A stretch of DNA of 64,000 bases from Neospora caninum Liverpool (GCF_000208865.1 NC_018396.1:4335101-4399100); one strand, 5' to 3'; numbered from the stretch's first letter, positions 51,001 to 63,628 are shown. The notes: generated by a model from the sequence alone, not told the origin. Program-made: numbers and translations.

Positions 51001-53084
51001 ATTTTCCTCGTAGTGGGGAACCTTTCTTTGCCAGTCGTCAAGCAAGGGCTCGCTGTACCGTACGTCACTCCGGAATTGTTTCGATCGGGAACTGCCAGGA
51101 CGGGATGTGGTGTTTTTCTCATGGCGCAGCTCTTTGCTCGTCGTGTTCATGAGGTCACTTGCCAACGTGGGTGACTCACATCCCACATGTAGAGCTTCAT
51201 TGTTCCTTTTTGCCGGTGCTGCAGAGGACACTTCCTTCACCTCCTCCTCCAAAATCGTTCTGCCCTCCAGTCGAGTTGCTTATTCCACCTTGCTGCCGCG
51301 CGTCCGAGCTGCCGCCAGTGCCACCCGCCCCTAAGGGTGAGATTGGTCTCCTAGAAGTTGTCCTCTGTAGAGTGGCGTACATTTGGAAGTTGAAAATGAG
51401 GTTCTGTTCTTCGTCCTCAAGGCGTGCTTTTTTTGAGTGTGGTGCATGCCCTCTTGCGGGTCGGGCTCGCGGCCGAAGCGCCCGCTCCTGACAGCGCTTC
51501 AAGCTATTGGGAGAGAAGGGGCCTGATAGCGACGGGCCACAGTACGCTGACTAATTGTAGTAATACGTTGCAAGTGTAGTTTCCGGGCGAGCGCACAAGT
51601 TGCCCCCAAACAGTTTCGTACGCATTTGTCTGTATCCAGCAGAAGGCGTTGGAAGAAGTAGAAACGGCGGGAAGGAATCTGGAAGCTACTGCTACGCGGG
51701 AAAGGATGACCGTGTCTCCTCTGTGGGTCTATGTCTTACTCTTAGATGGCTGCCCTCTCTTGGACATCTGTCGTCCGAGCCCGAAAGAGTGTCCTCAGTG
51801 CCATCAACGGATTGGCAAAGAGCGACGCGGAGGAACATGTAGGTGAACCTCATGAAGTCGAAGGAAACTTGGAAAACGATCGTTTCAGACAGCGCTCCCC
51901 TCCTTATCTCTACGTTCGCCGATATATGTTGGGAGGATCGTAGGAGTTTACCCGCTCCCTCGCTCTCGTTGCGGCGTCGACAAAGCCAATCAGAGGCGAC
52001 TGGCAGGGAGATTGTTTGTTGATGGTGCGGCTGCTAGGTGCTAAGCTCCAAGACTCTTTTGTGTTTTTCTCCATTTTCAGGCCCAGCTGAGCGACAGACC
52101 GGTGGCGTGGTGGAGTGCTGCTTACAGCAGGATCGCTTTGTTAGCGATAGGGAGGAGGCTCGCACGGGTATGTCACGGCGGTGTGCACTCCGTGGTGTGT
52201 CCGCGGTGGTTGTTTTTTGGTCTGCTTCGCCGCGAGAGGACAAACTGATGTCGAGCACCTGTAGCGTGTCGATCTGCCAGTCCAACCTGTGGGCACAACG
52301 TCATGACTTGCAATCCACACAGCTTTGTACTCATCCTCCGCTATACGGACACGGGGGCCTTTACCGTCATCATTCCGGCCTCGCCGTCGAGATGATGGTT
52401 TCATTTCCCAAGGTACAGATTATGGCCAAGGGACAAAGAGGCAACTGCAGAGTTCTTGGAGAAAGGCGCGGCTGCCGCCGAGATGACATGCTACGGCTGG
52501 CTGTTTCCGAGGCATCTCAGTGTTGGTGCATGCAGTGCGACTGGCCTCACCGTTGATCCTTCGTTTTTCGGTGCTGCGATTGCAGCAACTGTGTCGGAGC
52601 ACGATTGTAGTCTGTCGTACATTAGCATTTAGCTTGGATGCACTGTATCGCGATTCTCAGGTGTTTACGCCACATCTCTGCCGCCGCAACAGTACGTTGA
52701 CCTGCCCAACTTTGTGGCGCCGGAAAAGGTCACCGTTATCGATGGCTCCGTCTCCAAGGTGGCGCCGCTTTCCCCTACACTGTATCGGAAAGTGGAAAAA
52801 CCCGAGATTGTCACCTATGATTCGAAGCGAGCGGCATGGATAGGTATGGAACTGAAGCTTTCGACGGATGCGGTAGCTGAGAAAAACGCTCTGCCATAGT
52901 TGTGTCGCTTTTCGCACACATGGCTTTCTAAGAAGTGATAATTCGGCGACACTCGTCTATGAATGGAACGCTGTGCAGTAGAGGTTTCGGAATGTAGCGA
53001 CGGTTTTTTCGGAGGCCGGCCTGCACAGTTGAGGTCGATCGTGCTGATCTGTGCCAGGCTGTGAAGCTCTCCGCTTTCGATTAG
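48100..53084 (+). CDS. Unrecognised multi-exon protein with CxxC pairs and Pro-rich linker
   Basis: Exons: 48100-49297, 49793-50083, 50566-50729, 51225-51336, about 51643-51838, 52081-52167, 52661-52843, 53029-53084 (stop TAG). Phases agree at all junctions except between 51336 (phase 1) and 51643 (phase 0), where a small exon or other border is missing. The product is about 760 residues. The N-terminal about 230 residues are Ser/Ala/Gly/Thr-rich and probably disordered. A conserved-looking part follows with HCPNCGYG, then RWQCSLCGDI and CTNIGGC, a Pro-rich segment (TLPSPPPPKSF), a short helix, KECPQCHQR, and a C-terminal YVDLPNFVAPEKVTVIDG region. The spaced CxxC pairs suggest zinc binding; this is inference. 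The start chosen begins MDSGSQ; an upstream in-frame ATG at 47818 would add 94 residues with a hydrophobic patch. Confidence 0.68.
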
Positions 53085-55742
53085 CGTATCGAACGCCGCC
53101 ACTGGCCATTCTGAGAGAGTCCGTGCCTCGCGTCGTTGCCCGTTCTACCCCAGTGTCTCAGAAGTGTCATGACCCCTCTCAGCCAGAGGAGATCGTACCC
53201 AGAAGCTTTTAATCTGGAGGCCCTACCCGAGTGAGTCTTCATCTATATATGAAGGCCAGCTTTGACAGAACGGAACCATGTGTCTCATGTGTCGTGCCCG
53301 GCTCCAGACCATGGTCCCCAACGGCAGGTGGAATTGAGATACTAGACTGGAGGTAAGGCTTCGAGCTTGCACTTTCGAGGGGATAGTGGTGACTCGTACA
53401 ACGCCAGTGGAGTGCAGCGATTTAATGAACATACGCGAAAAAGTGAATGAGACGCACCTCCCACTAAATCCCCCGTTCTCCGGAGCTGTCACATTTTTCC
53501 CACCTAGTTTTTGCTGCTCTTAGTACAAAGTTGTAACGCTGCCGCCACGTTCCATGTGATGCCGACCGGCTTACCTCTTCGTCGAGGGAACAGATATCTG
53601 TCTATGAACGCGTGTATATGCACCCATACCAGTGGGTGGAGTACTGTGGGTTCAACGCCCGTGATTGTTTCGACACCCTCTGCCGGGAAGCTGGCCCCTG
53701 TGGTCGTCAAGAGGCTTGTTTTGTGTAGACGCTGTGTAGATCCTCGACGCAGCCTCGATCCGACATGGAAAGAAACTGCCTCATTTAGCGTCAGTGTTTT
53801 TTGTGACGAGCATGTTTCCGTAGTGGCTGCAGACTCCCCGTGGTCATCTGAACAACATGAAGCCATCGACCGCTGCAGCGTTACTTACGAGTCTCCCGTG
53901 GTCGACAGCGGCACGAATCAAGAATGCCGGTACTTAATCTTTTGTTCAGCATCGCCTGTCCCTGCCGGTCTTCCGCATTATTTCATCTAAAATTCAGTAC
54001 GGCTGCGGTGCGTTCGTGGGCGCGTTTTTTTCGACGTGTTTCGCGTTCGTCTGCAGGAGCCGGGGAGCCTCCAGAACATATTTGATGGACAGCATGTAAC
54101 TTCGTTCAAGAGACGAGGCCGCACATTCAATCTGGGTGTCCGGCCTTACAGGTCAGCGGCTGTGGCGCGGCGTAGGCGTGCTCAGTGCCCTCGGCTCTCG
54201 TTTTCTCTGTGGAGAACCGAAACCAGTCCCGTACCGTTTCCGGGCTCTGGACGATTTGGTACCGCCTCAAAACGCATTTGAGGGAGCAAGGGCGCGGCGC
54301 TGCTCGTTCCATTCCAATCTCTGGATCAGAAGAGATTCCGATGTGGGAGCGCCACATATTGAGTCGTGTTTGTAATCTGGTGACGTGGGGTGCGAAATGC
54401 AGCTCAGTCAGGCGATAGTGAGCGACTGCATTTGCCAAGCGTGGCGAACAGCTGATATTTAGTTTTTTGTGTAGCATGCGTTCCCTTGAATCCCACGCTC
54501 GCGTTTGTTCGCGTGTGCCTTTTGTACTATTTGACGACGTGAAAACGTAGATGTAAACGCAGTTTTTATTGCAAAATATGAGCGCGTTCTCCAGGAGCCA
54601 GCCGCCGTGTTAGGGACAGACGCGGGTTGTGCCTTCATGCAAGTGTGATGAAAATCAGCCAAGAGCACGTGGCACCAAACTTTCGCGGTTGCGGTTGTTC
54701 TACATCTCCATCCCATGGACGTTTCTGCGCCCTCTGGGAGGAACATTCTTCCGTTATTCTTACGTTAACAAAGAAACGCACGCGGGACTTCGAAAGGCTG
54801 GCCTGGTTTTTCATGGCAGGACCCGCGACACCCCCCGCACGTCACACGAACTGCCGACACGCCGCGCAGATTTATCTCCGTAGGGTTTCTGTCAGTGCCG
54901 GCACTGCTGTTTTAGTCGCCGAAATTGCCTCATTCGCGCAGCTGGGTGTCAGGCGATCAAACACCGCCGTTTCGTGGGCACGAGGAACGCGTCGAGTTGC
55001 CTGCATTGTAGCTACATCTCAAACGTCTTATGACAGAGCGTAGTGGTCCCCGCGGCTTCCCTCTTGCTACGTGGTCTCTCCTAAAACACAGTCAAAGTTG
55101 AAGAGCTAGGGTTTGTGCTTGACTTCCACAGATACCGCGTAGACAGTTTCTTCCTCACCATCGTTAAGCTGCACAGACAAACTCCAGCCGACACACTTGT
55201 TTACACAGTCGGTTGTGTTCGAGCAACCACCCGCAAAAGCTCGCTGGTTACATAAAACAAACTGTAACTTTGAGTAAATGCAAAGGTACATGGACCCAAA
55301 ACAGGACGCGCGCGCCTTCTGCCGTGAACTGCCCATCAGCTTCCACGCGCAGTCACAAGAGAGCGAGGACAGCAGCCGTGTGCTGTCGCGGACTGACACG
55401 GCAAACCGGCCCCGGGGAAACAGCTCGTGCCGACGCCTCCGGTTCCAACACGCGAAGAGAGGCGATATGCCGGAGAAAAGCGAAACTCCGGAATTGCTCG
55501 GCCGGCTAGTTGGTCTCAGTCCAGTCAAAGCGTGAGAAATCACGACGAAATGCGGCAACCGCGTTCTTGAAGGCCCTGTGTGTCAGACGGGAGAAAGGCA
55601 GCGGATACCAAGGCTAGGCGTTCTTCCCACAGAAACACCGTGCCTCACACTTGTATGTGTCTGCTTGGACATAGCAACAGAACATAAAGCTTAGCACGGA
55701 AGCACCTTCTTGCAGAATGCGCGGAAAGGGACGTGACAAGTT
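53085..55742. other. Intergenic stretch, possible extra exons
   Basis: No complete gene is seen. A plus-strand frame at 53511-53990 (159 codons, Cys-containing) has a TTAG acceptor compatible in phase with the exon ending at 52843, so it could be an alternative 3' exon of the preceding gene. Another frame at 54059-54281 follows a CTGCAG acceptor but does not connect in phase. A minus frame at 55106-55558 lies just past the CWF19 stop and is probably 3' untranslated sequence. Confidence 0.35.
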
Positions 55743-58700
55743 TCAGGCCCACAGCATGTTATGAACAAGTGCGTTGAAGACCGGATCTGCTCCAGGAGTC
55801 AGGAAACCTTGCTCATGTCCACTCCAATTCTCCCTATCCACCCATCGACGCAAAATAATCCACTCCCGTGCGGTTGTCATTCTGGCGACCCCCCTTATGG
55901 ATACAAGAGGGGCATTTCCCTCTGCACCGAGGAGGCGCTGGACATGCGGAGGAGCTGAGAAGTTACTTTTTTGATCAGCGACAAAACTCCACAGAGTCGT
56001 CTGGCCCCTGCGTCTCCCACTCACTGCTCTGTAGGGAAAGCTCGATCGATCGGTGAAAGTTCCAGCATCCCCTGAATGACCTCGCGCCCGAAAGACGGCG
56101 AAAAGCTTCGGCCGTCGTCAATGACGTGGGCTAAGCCGTCAGCTACGGAGCAGCACACAGGAGAAAGACATCCAAAACCACCCCGTGAATCATGCAACTT
56201 TGCGGCGTGCATCGACAACCCTTACTGGTCATACCGGTTATCCAATTCGACTGGCTGCTAGACCGCGCAACCCCGACACCCGGAAGCACTTGTCGTTCCC
56301 CACGCAGTGGACATGGCCTTGAGGACCGGTTGCGTCACCAGAAAAAGTCATGCTTCCAACCCTGAGATTGCTGAGTATCGCCAACCTGGCTCTCTGGGCA
56401 TAGGTGTGTATGTGGAAAGATTTGTTTTGCGCACGACTTACTGAGGGCAAAATCAACGTGAATATACGGAATATTCGCAGGAATGGCAGAGCGAATTCCT
56501 TCCCGCCCACGAACATCAATCACCCTTTTGTGCTGCTGCCACTCGCTTTCGGCCTCTTCAAAGGCTTTCCGAAAGTACGTCTGCGCGCACGAGCATGCCA
56601 AAAATCGAAGCGCCGCGTCCTCTTGCACACCCCATCCGGCACACGCAAATTGTGTTCAAGGACCCAGACCACTCTCTCGATTCCGCACAGGGTCTCCCGA
56701 CGAGGAAGAGATCTACCCGACAAAAACTGTAACGGAAAGAGAGGCAGTCCATCCCTTCGTCAGCTCTCGCTGTCCTGCAGCTCGTGTCCGATCACAGGCG
56801 CGAACAGGCGAGCCGCGGCAAACCATCTCGATTGCTGACTTGAGTATGGACATCCTTTTTCTTGTGCAAGGGAAGGACACGGAAACGTCAGATACACCTG
56901 CGGTGTCTGAGCTAATGCAGCCATTCGGCGCAAACAGCTTCCGAAAGACGGCCAGGATTTCAGGTTGACACAGCGGCTGATGCAGAAATGCAGAGGCAGA
57001 CGCGATTAGGTGCACACACATAGCAATGAGTACAGCCGAGAATCGCGCGGCATGCAGGACACTGGAAAATGCGAAAACCAAAAAGCGATGGCTAACGCCC
57101 GTTCACAGGCAGGAAAGGCACATTCATATAGTTGAGAAGTTGGTGTTTTCGGCAGAGCATCCTGCATTTGCAGCTATCCTACGGAATCGTCGATTGCTCA
57201 GGAGATGCCGCATACACGGTGCGCGTAAAAAAAGTCTTTTTCCGACCGACACAAAGTCGCTTAATTCGAAACTTGTTAAAAAAGCGGGACATCTTCTGCA
57301 AGGCAGAATTCAGGAAAAGCACCAGAGAAACCAATCTCCGTTTTGCTGCTCCATTTTTCAAACGGCATGAGAGTCGGTCGTGCCTCCGGCCCATGTTCCT
57401 ACCTTTGCTTCCTGCAGACGATCCAGAGGGATAGGAAGGACCTCAATCGCAGTGTGAGGGCCCGCCCCCATCCACAGTTTTTCTTTGGAGACAAAGTGAG
57501 AAACCGTTTCGATGAAAATCGGAGCCTCTTGCCTAGTTTCTTTGAAATACATGACAAGACTCTTTTGAAAGTTGCGAAGCTCCTCGTATCCGGCGTCGTC
57601 CAGCGTTGTGACCGAACTCACATGCGCCTGTACATACACCCACACGCCTCCAAAGATCGTGGTTGAAGGTCACCGACGAATGATGGGGAGTTGACAAGAG
57701 CATTGGCGGCGTATACCGTGGTTTCCTAAAGCTGTGCGACCGCGTCTTCTGGCCATATCCAGTGTTCATTGCTGCAGTCTACCGCTGTTCTGGTTGCTCC
57801 CAGTCAAACAGCACGCAGAATGCCTAATCAGAGAGGAGAGCCGATCACTTCCTGTGCTGATAACCGTCGGAGCACTAACTGCCGGAAGAAGAAGAAGATG
57901 TGACCGGAGGATGCAGTTCCGCCACGACTGGAAACAGACAATCGCCTGGGTGGCCATAGTGACGACGCCGGCGCCATGGAACCGGTTGAAGTTCTCAGTG
58001 TCCAAACACCGGCTACACTTCCCCCTGAGATAAACACGCAGATGCCACAAACAGAGTCGTTTTTCTCGTGGTGCAGAATGTCGACGAATTCACGTTAATA
58101 AACGAAAGCACAAGAGAGCCGTTGGAACGAATTCGAGGGAGGAGATCGCATCACAAGACTCGCCCGATCGGAAAACCCGATGGCTTCGCTCAGGGCGTGT
58201 ACGGTGTCGTAAATTCTGTTTTTTTTTTACCGCCGAGGAACTAGGCGGGAGAACGGAATAAAAGCGTCCACCGCATTCTTTCTTCACAGGAAGAGGCGTT
58301 CCAGGACACGGAGACAGAAACACACGCGGCGACCGAGGTGTAGGACAGTGACCGTAGGGAACGGTAACTCGCGGCAGCACTCGAATTAGCTAGTCCAACC
58401 TCTGACGCAATTCTTCTGCTGCACTAGACTGCGTCCTTAGAAAACCGAGAGTAGGAAACGGCGGCGTGCTCTCTATTTGATACCACCATGGCCACAGAAA
58501 TGGTAGCTTCACACTCACTGTTGCCTATTCAGTCGATGTCCGCGCATCCGGTCGCGCTCCTCTAAGATTCGCCGCTTCTTCTCCGAAACCTTAGGCGGAG
58601 CTGCAGCGCATACACATGTTCATGCAGTTGCACGCAAGACCGTAGATTTACAAAACGCGTGCACGCAATGAACGCGTGTTAACGTCATCGCGTAACACCG

Positions 58701-60878
58701 AGCGGCACTCGATACACGAGTAGATGCATGCATATATATACGACCACAGGAACGAACCAGAAATAAATAGCTTTTTAACAAACGGACACACATGGATGTG
58801 AGGGAACGTCCATTGATTTGCACACGCCGCGTCGGAAACGTTGAGGGTAGCCTGGGGGACCTTTTGCTTAGTCGTGGGCGTTTGCGTGTGTGAGAGCACA
58901 TCTCGCTCTCGAGCGCATTGTTTGCTTACACACGAGGGCTTTCTTTACGCGTGTGTGATGGCGTGCATCCTCACCTGCATCACTTTCTTCATCGTACATC
59001 CTGTTCCTGAGGACGGCAGCGACACAGGCTTGGTCAAAGTTCGTTTGGTCCGAATCCCGCTCCCGCCGGAGATCGAAGCCCGATTGAGTGGCGCTGCCTG
59101 GTTCGTCTCCTCCAGGCTGGTGTGGTTTCGCTCTGTTCTGAGTCACAGCAGCTTTCTGCCACGGGGGCAAGGATGCCGCCCGTGAGTCGCGTGTACGGAC
59201 AGCCGCCTCGCCGGTCCGCACCAGCTCCTCATTTGTAGCAGAGAGCTGCCGCCGCGCAACGACGCCTTCCAAGCGTCGACTCGCTGCGCGATCTCCCATC
59301 AGCTGGGCCCGCAGCGCATGCGCCGCCAGGCTGTTCATGTCCGCATCCGGATCCAGAGGACGGGTGGAAGACACAGAGTCTGCGGGAGAGCGTGGTGTCA
59401 GATCAGAGGAGGGGCGACACACAGCCAACCGACCGTCATTCGACGCGGGAGCAGAAGGAAGCGCTGCCCGCGATGCGGCCTCAGACAGGCGATCCGAACG
59501 TCCGGTCCTGTCATCGCGACCGTGCGCTTCTCGAGAGCGCGGCGACGAGCTGTGAACAGATGCGGAGGATGAACCAGAAGAGTGCCCTTGACTCGAAGCG
59601 AAGGAGGACGGTCTCAGCGGAGGCGAGCGCGAGGCACCGCGTTCGCGTCGCCCCTCGCCCTCGCTGGGTTCCTTCTCTCCACTGGAACGTGAGAACACGA
59701 AGCTGGTCACTTCTCGCTCGCGGTCTCCGGTCCGCCAGCGCTGCTCGGTCGCTCCCTGGTGCCCAGAGTTGTCTCTGTGACCTCGGGACGAAAGGCTCAC
59801 TTTTTCCCTCCAGGATTGTTTTCGGCAGCCGTCCTCTAGAACGAGAGACGATGCAGATCTCGATGCATCCAAACCATAAGACCGTGACCCAGAGCGAGAC
59901 GAGTCGGTCTCGCCTGCTGGATGCTTTCTGGAAAACGGACTCGAGCGGTCTTCTCTCCTCGCGCCCTCCGGAAACGACCCGCCTCTCCCTTCTTGAAGAC
60001 AGGATTCCCTTACTCTGCGGCTCCACGGGCGGGACGACGGAGAGGCAGAGGCCGTCTGTGTTGCCTCGTGAGCTGGAAAGAGGGCCGCACTATCCCCCAC
60101 GTGCTCTTCAAACAAACGACCGACAGTCGTGTCTCCTTTCTCCGCCGCACGCTCCTGCAGCCGGCGCAGCTGCCGCGCTCGCCACGTCTGAGCAGGGCGC
60201 CACGTGTCGGCGGTGGCGGGGACAGCGAAAGGGGCTGTCGGATTCTGCGCAGGAGAAAAGAAACGCGGGACCCGAGTGACACACAAAACGACGAACTGGC
60301 TGAGAGAAACCCGGCAGAAAACAAGATGAGGACGGAACAGGAGACGCGCACGCAGAGGAAAATAAGGCGGGTACGTCGTTTTGTTCAGCGGCACACCCTT
60401 GCGGCCAGCTGACTGGCACTATGGCGTGGAGTGCATCTGTGTGTGCGTCGCGTACCGGTTTCGGCGCATCTGTATCTGCCGATGCGTCAGCAGGGCGGAG
60501 AAAAGGATTAAGCTCGCGGGCAGCCGCGACTGGCGAGATGCCGTGATGTGCCGATGTTTCCAGGAATGATGTGCTCCCTTCTTGTCCCCTCGGCGAAGAC
60601 GATAATGGACCGCCGGAGACGCTTCCCGGCTGCCGCTGTGATCCATCGCCATCGCCACCCCGGTCGCCGGGGGGGATTTTGCCTCCCCTCACAATTCTGC
60701 ACGGCGACAGGCTGCGTCGTTCCGGAAGCGTAGGCGCGACGGCAATTTCTCTTGATGCCTTAACATCTTCAAGCCCTCCAGAAACCGTTGCTGCATCTTT
60801 CTCTTCTTTATGCTTCGCCTTCTTCTTCTTCTCCTTCTCTTTCGACGCAGCCTTGTCGAATCGCAAGCCGGCCAGCAT
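55743..60878 (-). CDS. CWF19: CWF19/CwfJ-family splicing factor (CWF19L2-like)
   Basis: Minus-strand exons: 60878-~60397, ~60244-58975, probable 19-nt micro-exon 58418-58400, 58024-57880, 57627-57403, 56580-56442, 56142-56025, 55833-55743 (stop TGA). The product is about 830 residues. The N-terminus MLAGLRFDK followed by a Lys/Glu run, then SWR-like WRARQLRRLQERAAEKG, then NSLAAHALRAQLMGD, match conserved CWF19L2 blocks as I know them. The CwfJ_C_1 region shows KCSRCLDTENF, SHLLLLP, ELRNFQKSLVMYF and PIFIET. CwfJ_C_2 shows FEEAESEWQQHKRVID, IPYIHVDFAL, LAHVIDDGRSF and FGREVIQGMLEL. The metallophosphoesterase domain of CWF19L1 is absent. The family acts in late spliceosome and intron-lariat turnover. 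About 400 residues of Ser/Arg/Glu-rich low complexity are inserted between conserved blocks. The exact exon 1-2 border is unresolved because the best donor and acceptor differ in phase. Confidence 0.9.
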
Positions 60879-62442
60879 CGCGTCGGCTTCGGAGTGGAGT
60901 CTCGAGACTTGTGTGCGAAAAGCAGAAGGAAACGCAGCACGCTGCTCAGGCTTGTAAAAAACGCATGTCAAGACGGGGTCGGGGCATCTGGGGAGGTTTC
61001 GCGCTCGTGTACGCAGCGGGTTCGCCTCTCGAGAGGCGCAAGGAAACGCGGGCTAGTCAGGAAAACATCAAAATAGAGTCACGTTCCTCAACGAGTGCGC
61101 AGCAGATCCACCCTCAGGTGTCGTCCCTTCACCTTAAAGAGGTCAAAGAGTCGAGGAAAAGTAAGGAAGAACACAGCAGGAAAACCTGCAAATAGAGTCG
61201 TCGGCCGAGAGTTCTTGACCGTTGCCAGGCGTAAACGAGCAGATGCCAAGTACAGAACGGCACACGCCCCCGAAACACTAAAGAGGAAACGGAAAACAAA
61301 CCGAAGTGCAAAAGAATGGGAATTACATCAGTTCAAAAACGCTTAGAAGTGCTTGCCACAAACGGGTAAAAGAACCGTAGGAGAGCGCTCCTGTCTTGGC
61401 TGTCGGCGTTGATTGTCAACGACACGATTCGCGCGAACCGGAACGAAAGTCTCGTAAATTCCATACAGGCATGCACGGCCTGCGCATCCAATTGCCTACC
61501 GAAAGTTGTTGATATGAGGAGGAAAACGATGGCTCAACCTGTGTCCGGGGAAACCCGGAAACATTAGGCATGCTGGCCGGTATTGCTGACGAGGGCGTTG
61601 CATGCATGCAAAAAGCTCGATTGCACTCATGCAGAACAGTTCGAACCGCAGTCCATTCAGACAAAAGTCAAGAGGACTGCAAGAACTTGCCGAAATTTCG
61701 AGTCAGATTTCGCTCAAGGATCCTTGTGCAAACACTTTCGCGGTGGAGGACTACCAAGGAGACGGCTCGTCGCTGTTCCTTAGCCGCATTTGCCAGCCGT
61801 CACGAGAAATGCAAAAACGTGCCTTGTTATAGGACCGGGCTCCACGACGAGCAAAGGTCCGTTGTGGACGAAAAGCGCGAGGCCAGTGAACGTCCTGCTT
61901 TACGGAACAAACTTGGTAGACGGCAAGAGCTTCCCGCTCATTTCGTCCGTTCTTTCCCCGTTCTGCTTCGTTTCCTCGTCTCCTCTTCTATAGGGAATTC
62001 TGTGGGAAGGAACATCAGCTGCTGAATACATTTGATGTTTTACAGGCGAAGTTGACGTCGCACGAGGAAATTTTTCGGCGCTCTCTTCGTGAGGCCCAGC
62101 CACCTTCTGCGGCAATCACTCCGCGTACTCTGGCTCCGTATTCTTTCCTCCTGTCCTGGTGACCTACAGCCCTCCGTTTCACCGTGCTTTTTCCCCCGTC
62201 AAGTCAAAAAGTTCTGCCTACACGTTCTTCCTTTCCCCAGTTCGCTGCATTTCTGTTTCAAACCGACCCGGTCCCATACTCTTCTTTGACATCGGCTTCT
62301 CCCGGTCACCTCTCGATACACTTCCTTCTTCATCCGTATTCGGGGTCTTCAAGTCGTCTCTTTTTTCTCCTCCCCGATCCCCTTTCGGTTTTGGACTTTG
62401 CTTTTTTCTCCTGCCCATCCGCTTTTTCTACGGGCCGCAGAA
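60879..62442. promoter_or_regulatory. Divergent intergenic region between CWF19 and the 187-residue gene
   Basis: This 1.56-kb interval separates two start codons pointing outward, so it must hold both 5' untranslated regions and promoters. It becomes strongly pyrimidine-rich from about 62150 to 62440, typical of a leader just before the ATG at 62443. Open frames inside (for example 61570-62025) have no splice context or family resemblance. No specific motif is assigned. Confidence 0.45.
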
Positions 62443-63628
62443 ATGGCCACCAGGAGAAACACCAACGTTGAGGCAGATGACCTTTTTTCTGGCACTTTCG
62501 ATCGCGGAGGCTATGTCGCCCGACTCACGGAACTAAACGCCGCTGCAGAAAAGGTTTTCTTTTACAACAAGGTGTGTTGCGATTAGCTGATGTTGATCCG
62601 TCGTTGGCCATCGGCGAATGTCCCTATGATGACAGCAAGGCCAAGGTTATCGAAATTGCGAACATGTAGAACGCCGGAACGCGCCGTCTGTGGTATCGGT
62701 ATATGTACTTTCGCCTAGAGGTAACTGTGTAACGCGTCTTCCTTTTCTGTGGAATGTGTTCATGCCAGAGTGTATTTCGTCATGTGTGCAGTGTCTTTCG
62801 TCCACTCATTGCCAGCGTCAGGCTGTGGTGTTTCAACAGCTGCTAGTAACGCTTCCCGTAGCATCTCGCTGTTCCCGTTCATGTCGTGTTTCGATGTCCA
62901 GCGTCTTGCGCACTTCTCCTGTCCTTGCGGGTTTTCGCCGGGATACGGCATTTTCTTCTCCCATGTCTGCAGATGCTCCTCGTTGTCGACGAACAGCTCA
63001 ATGGCATTCGCATGGCTCTTGGAGCCTATCGCCGAGGAGAAGTGGAGTCTGCCAGGCGGTTAGCCAGTGCTGTCGTGTCTCCGTCTGTCAGCAACAGGCT
63101 CGCGAGCGACTCAAAGACGAACCTCCCAGACACCCCGTGCAACGGAGTGGACGACCTGAGTGGCCTTTCCGACTGCGCGTTGGTCGGCTCGACGTTCGTC
63201 TACTGCAGCCCGACTGTCTTGCCGACGTTTCTTGTCCGGGTACGTTCTTCCTTTCGCTGTGTGTGGGGTGTGAAGGGTTGCACACAAGGTCGGCGTGGAC
63301 GTATTTGCAGGTCGGAAGATTTCAGTAGGCGTGTTCACACGTGGTCCACACATATTTGCTTACAGCTATGTCATACATACGTACACCCTGTTACCCAAAA
63401 CGGGGCGCGTGTTTCTGCCGAAAAAACCTTTCCTTCCCTCGCGTTCTGCTGTGTCTACAGCTCGCAGCGAAACTCGAAGCCCGCCGTGATAGGTACCGCT
63501 CCGAACGCAAGGAGGCAATCCGCGAGTTGCTGGAAATGAATCCGAGTGCCACCGAGCTGAGTGAAAGGGAGTGTCGCCTTCTGCTGGCGGAGCCCGAGTT
63601 TCAGAAAAACAAAACAGAGGCAGATTAA
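62443..63628 (+). CDS. Small three-exon protein, 187 residues, possibly prefoldin/PDRG1-like
   Basis: Exons 62443-62571, 62973-63239 and 63461-63628, with donors AAG|GTGTGT and CGG|GTACGT and acceptors CTGCAG and CTACAG, all phase 0. Total 564 nt including TAA. It starts MATRRNTNVEADDLF after a pyrimidine-rich leader. The N-terminal half is helical. The middle has a beta-like stretch GSTFVYCSPTVLPTFLVR, and the C-terminal helix LAAKLEARRDRYRSERKEA is followed by LEMNPSATELSERECRLL. A helix, beta-hairpin, helix order and the NP..ELxxxE ending recall prefoldin-like PDRG1 proteins; this is inference from memory and unconfirmed. No signal peptide or membrane span is present. Confidence 0.8.

Noticed and set aside
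55106..55558. 150-codon minus-strand frame downstream of CWF19
   Set aside because: It lies just past the CWF19 stop, has no recognisable domain and no clear splice context; probably 3' untranslated sequence.
61570..62025. 151-codon plus-strand frame upstream of the 187-residue gene
   Set aside because: Composition is not protein-like, and it cannot be joined to the exon starting at 62443, which has its own ATG after a pyrimidine-rich leader.
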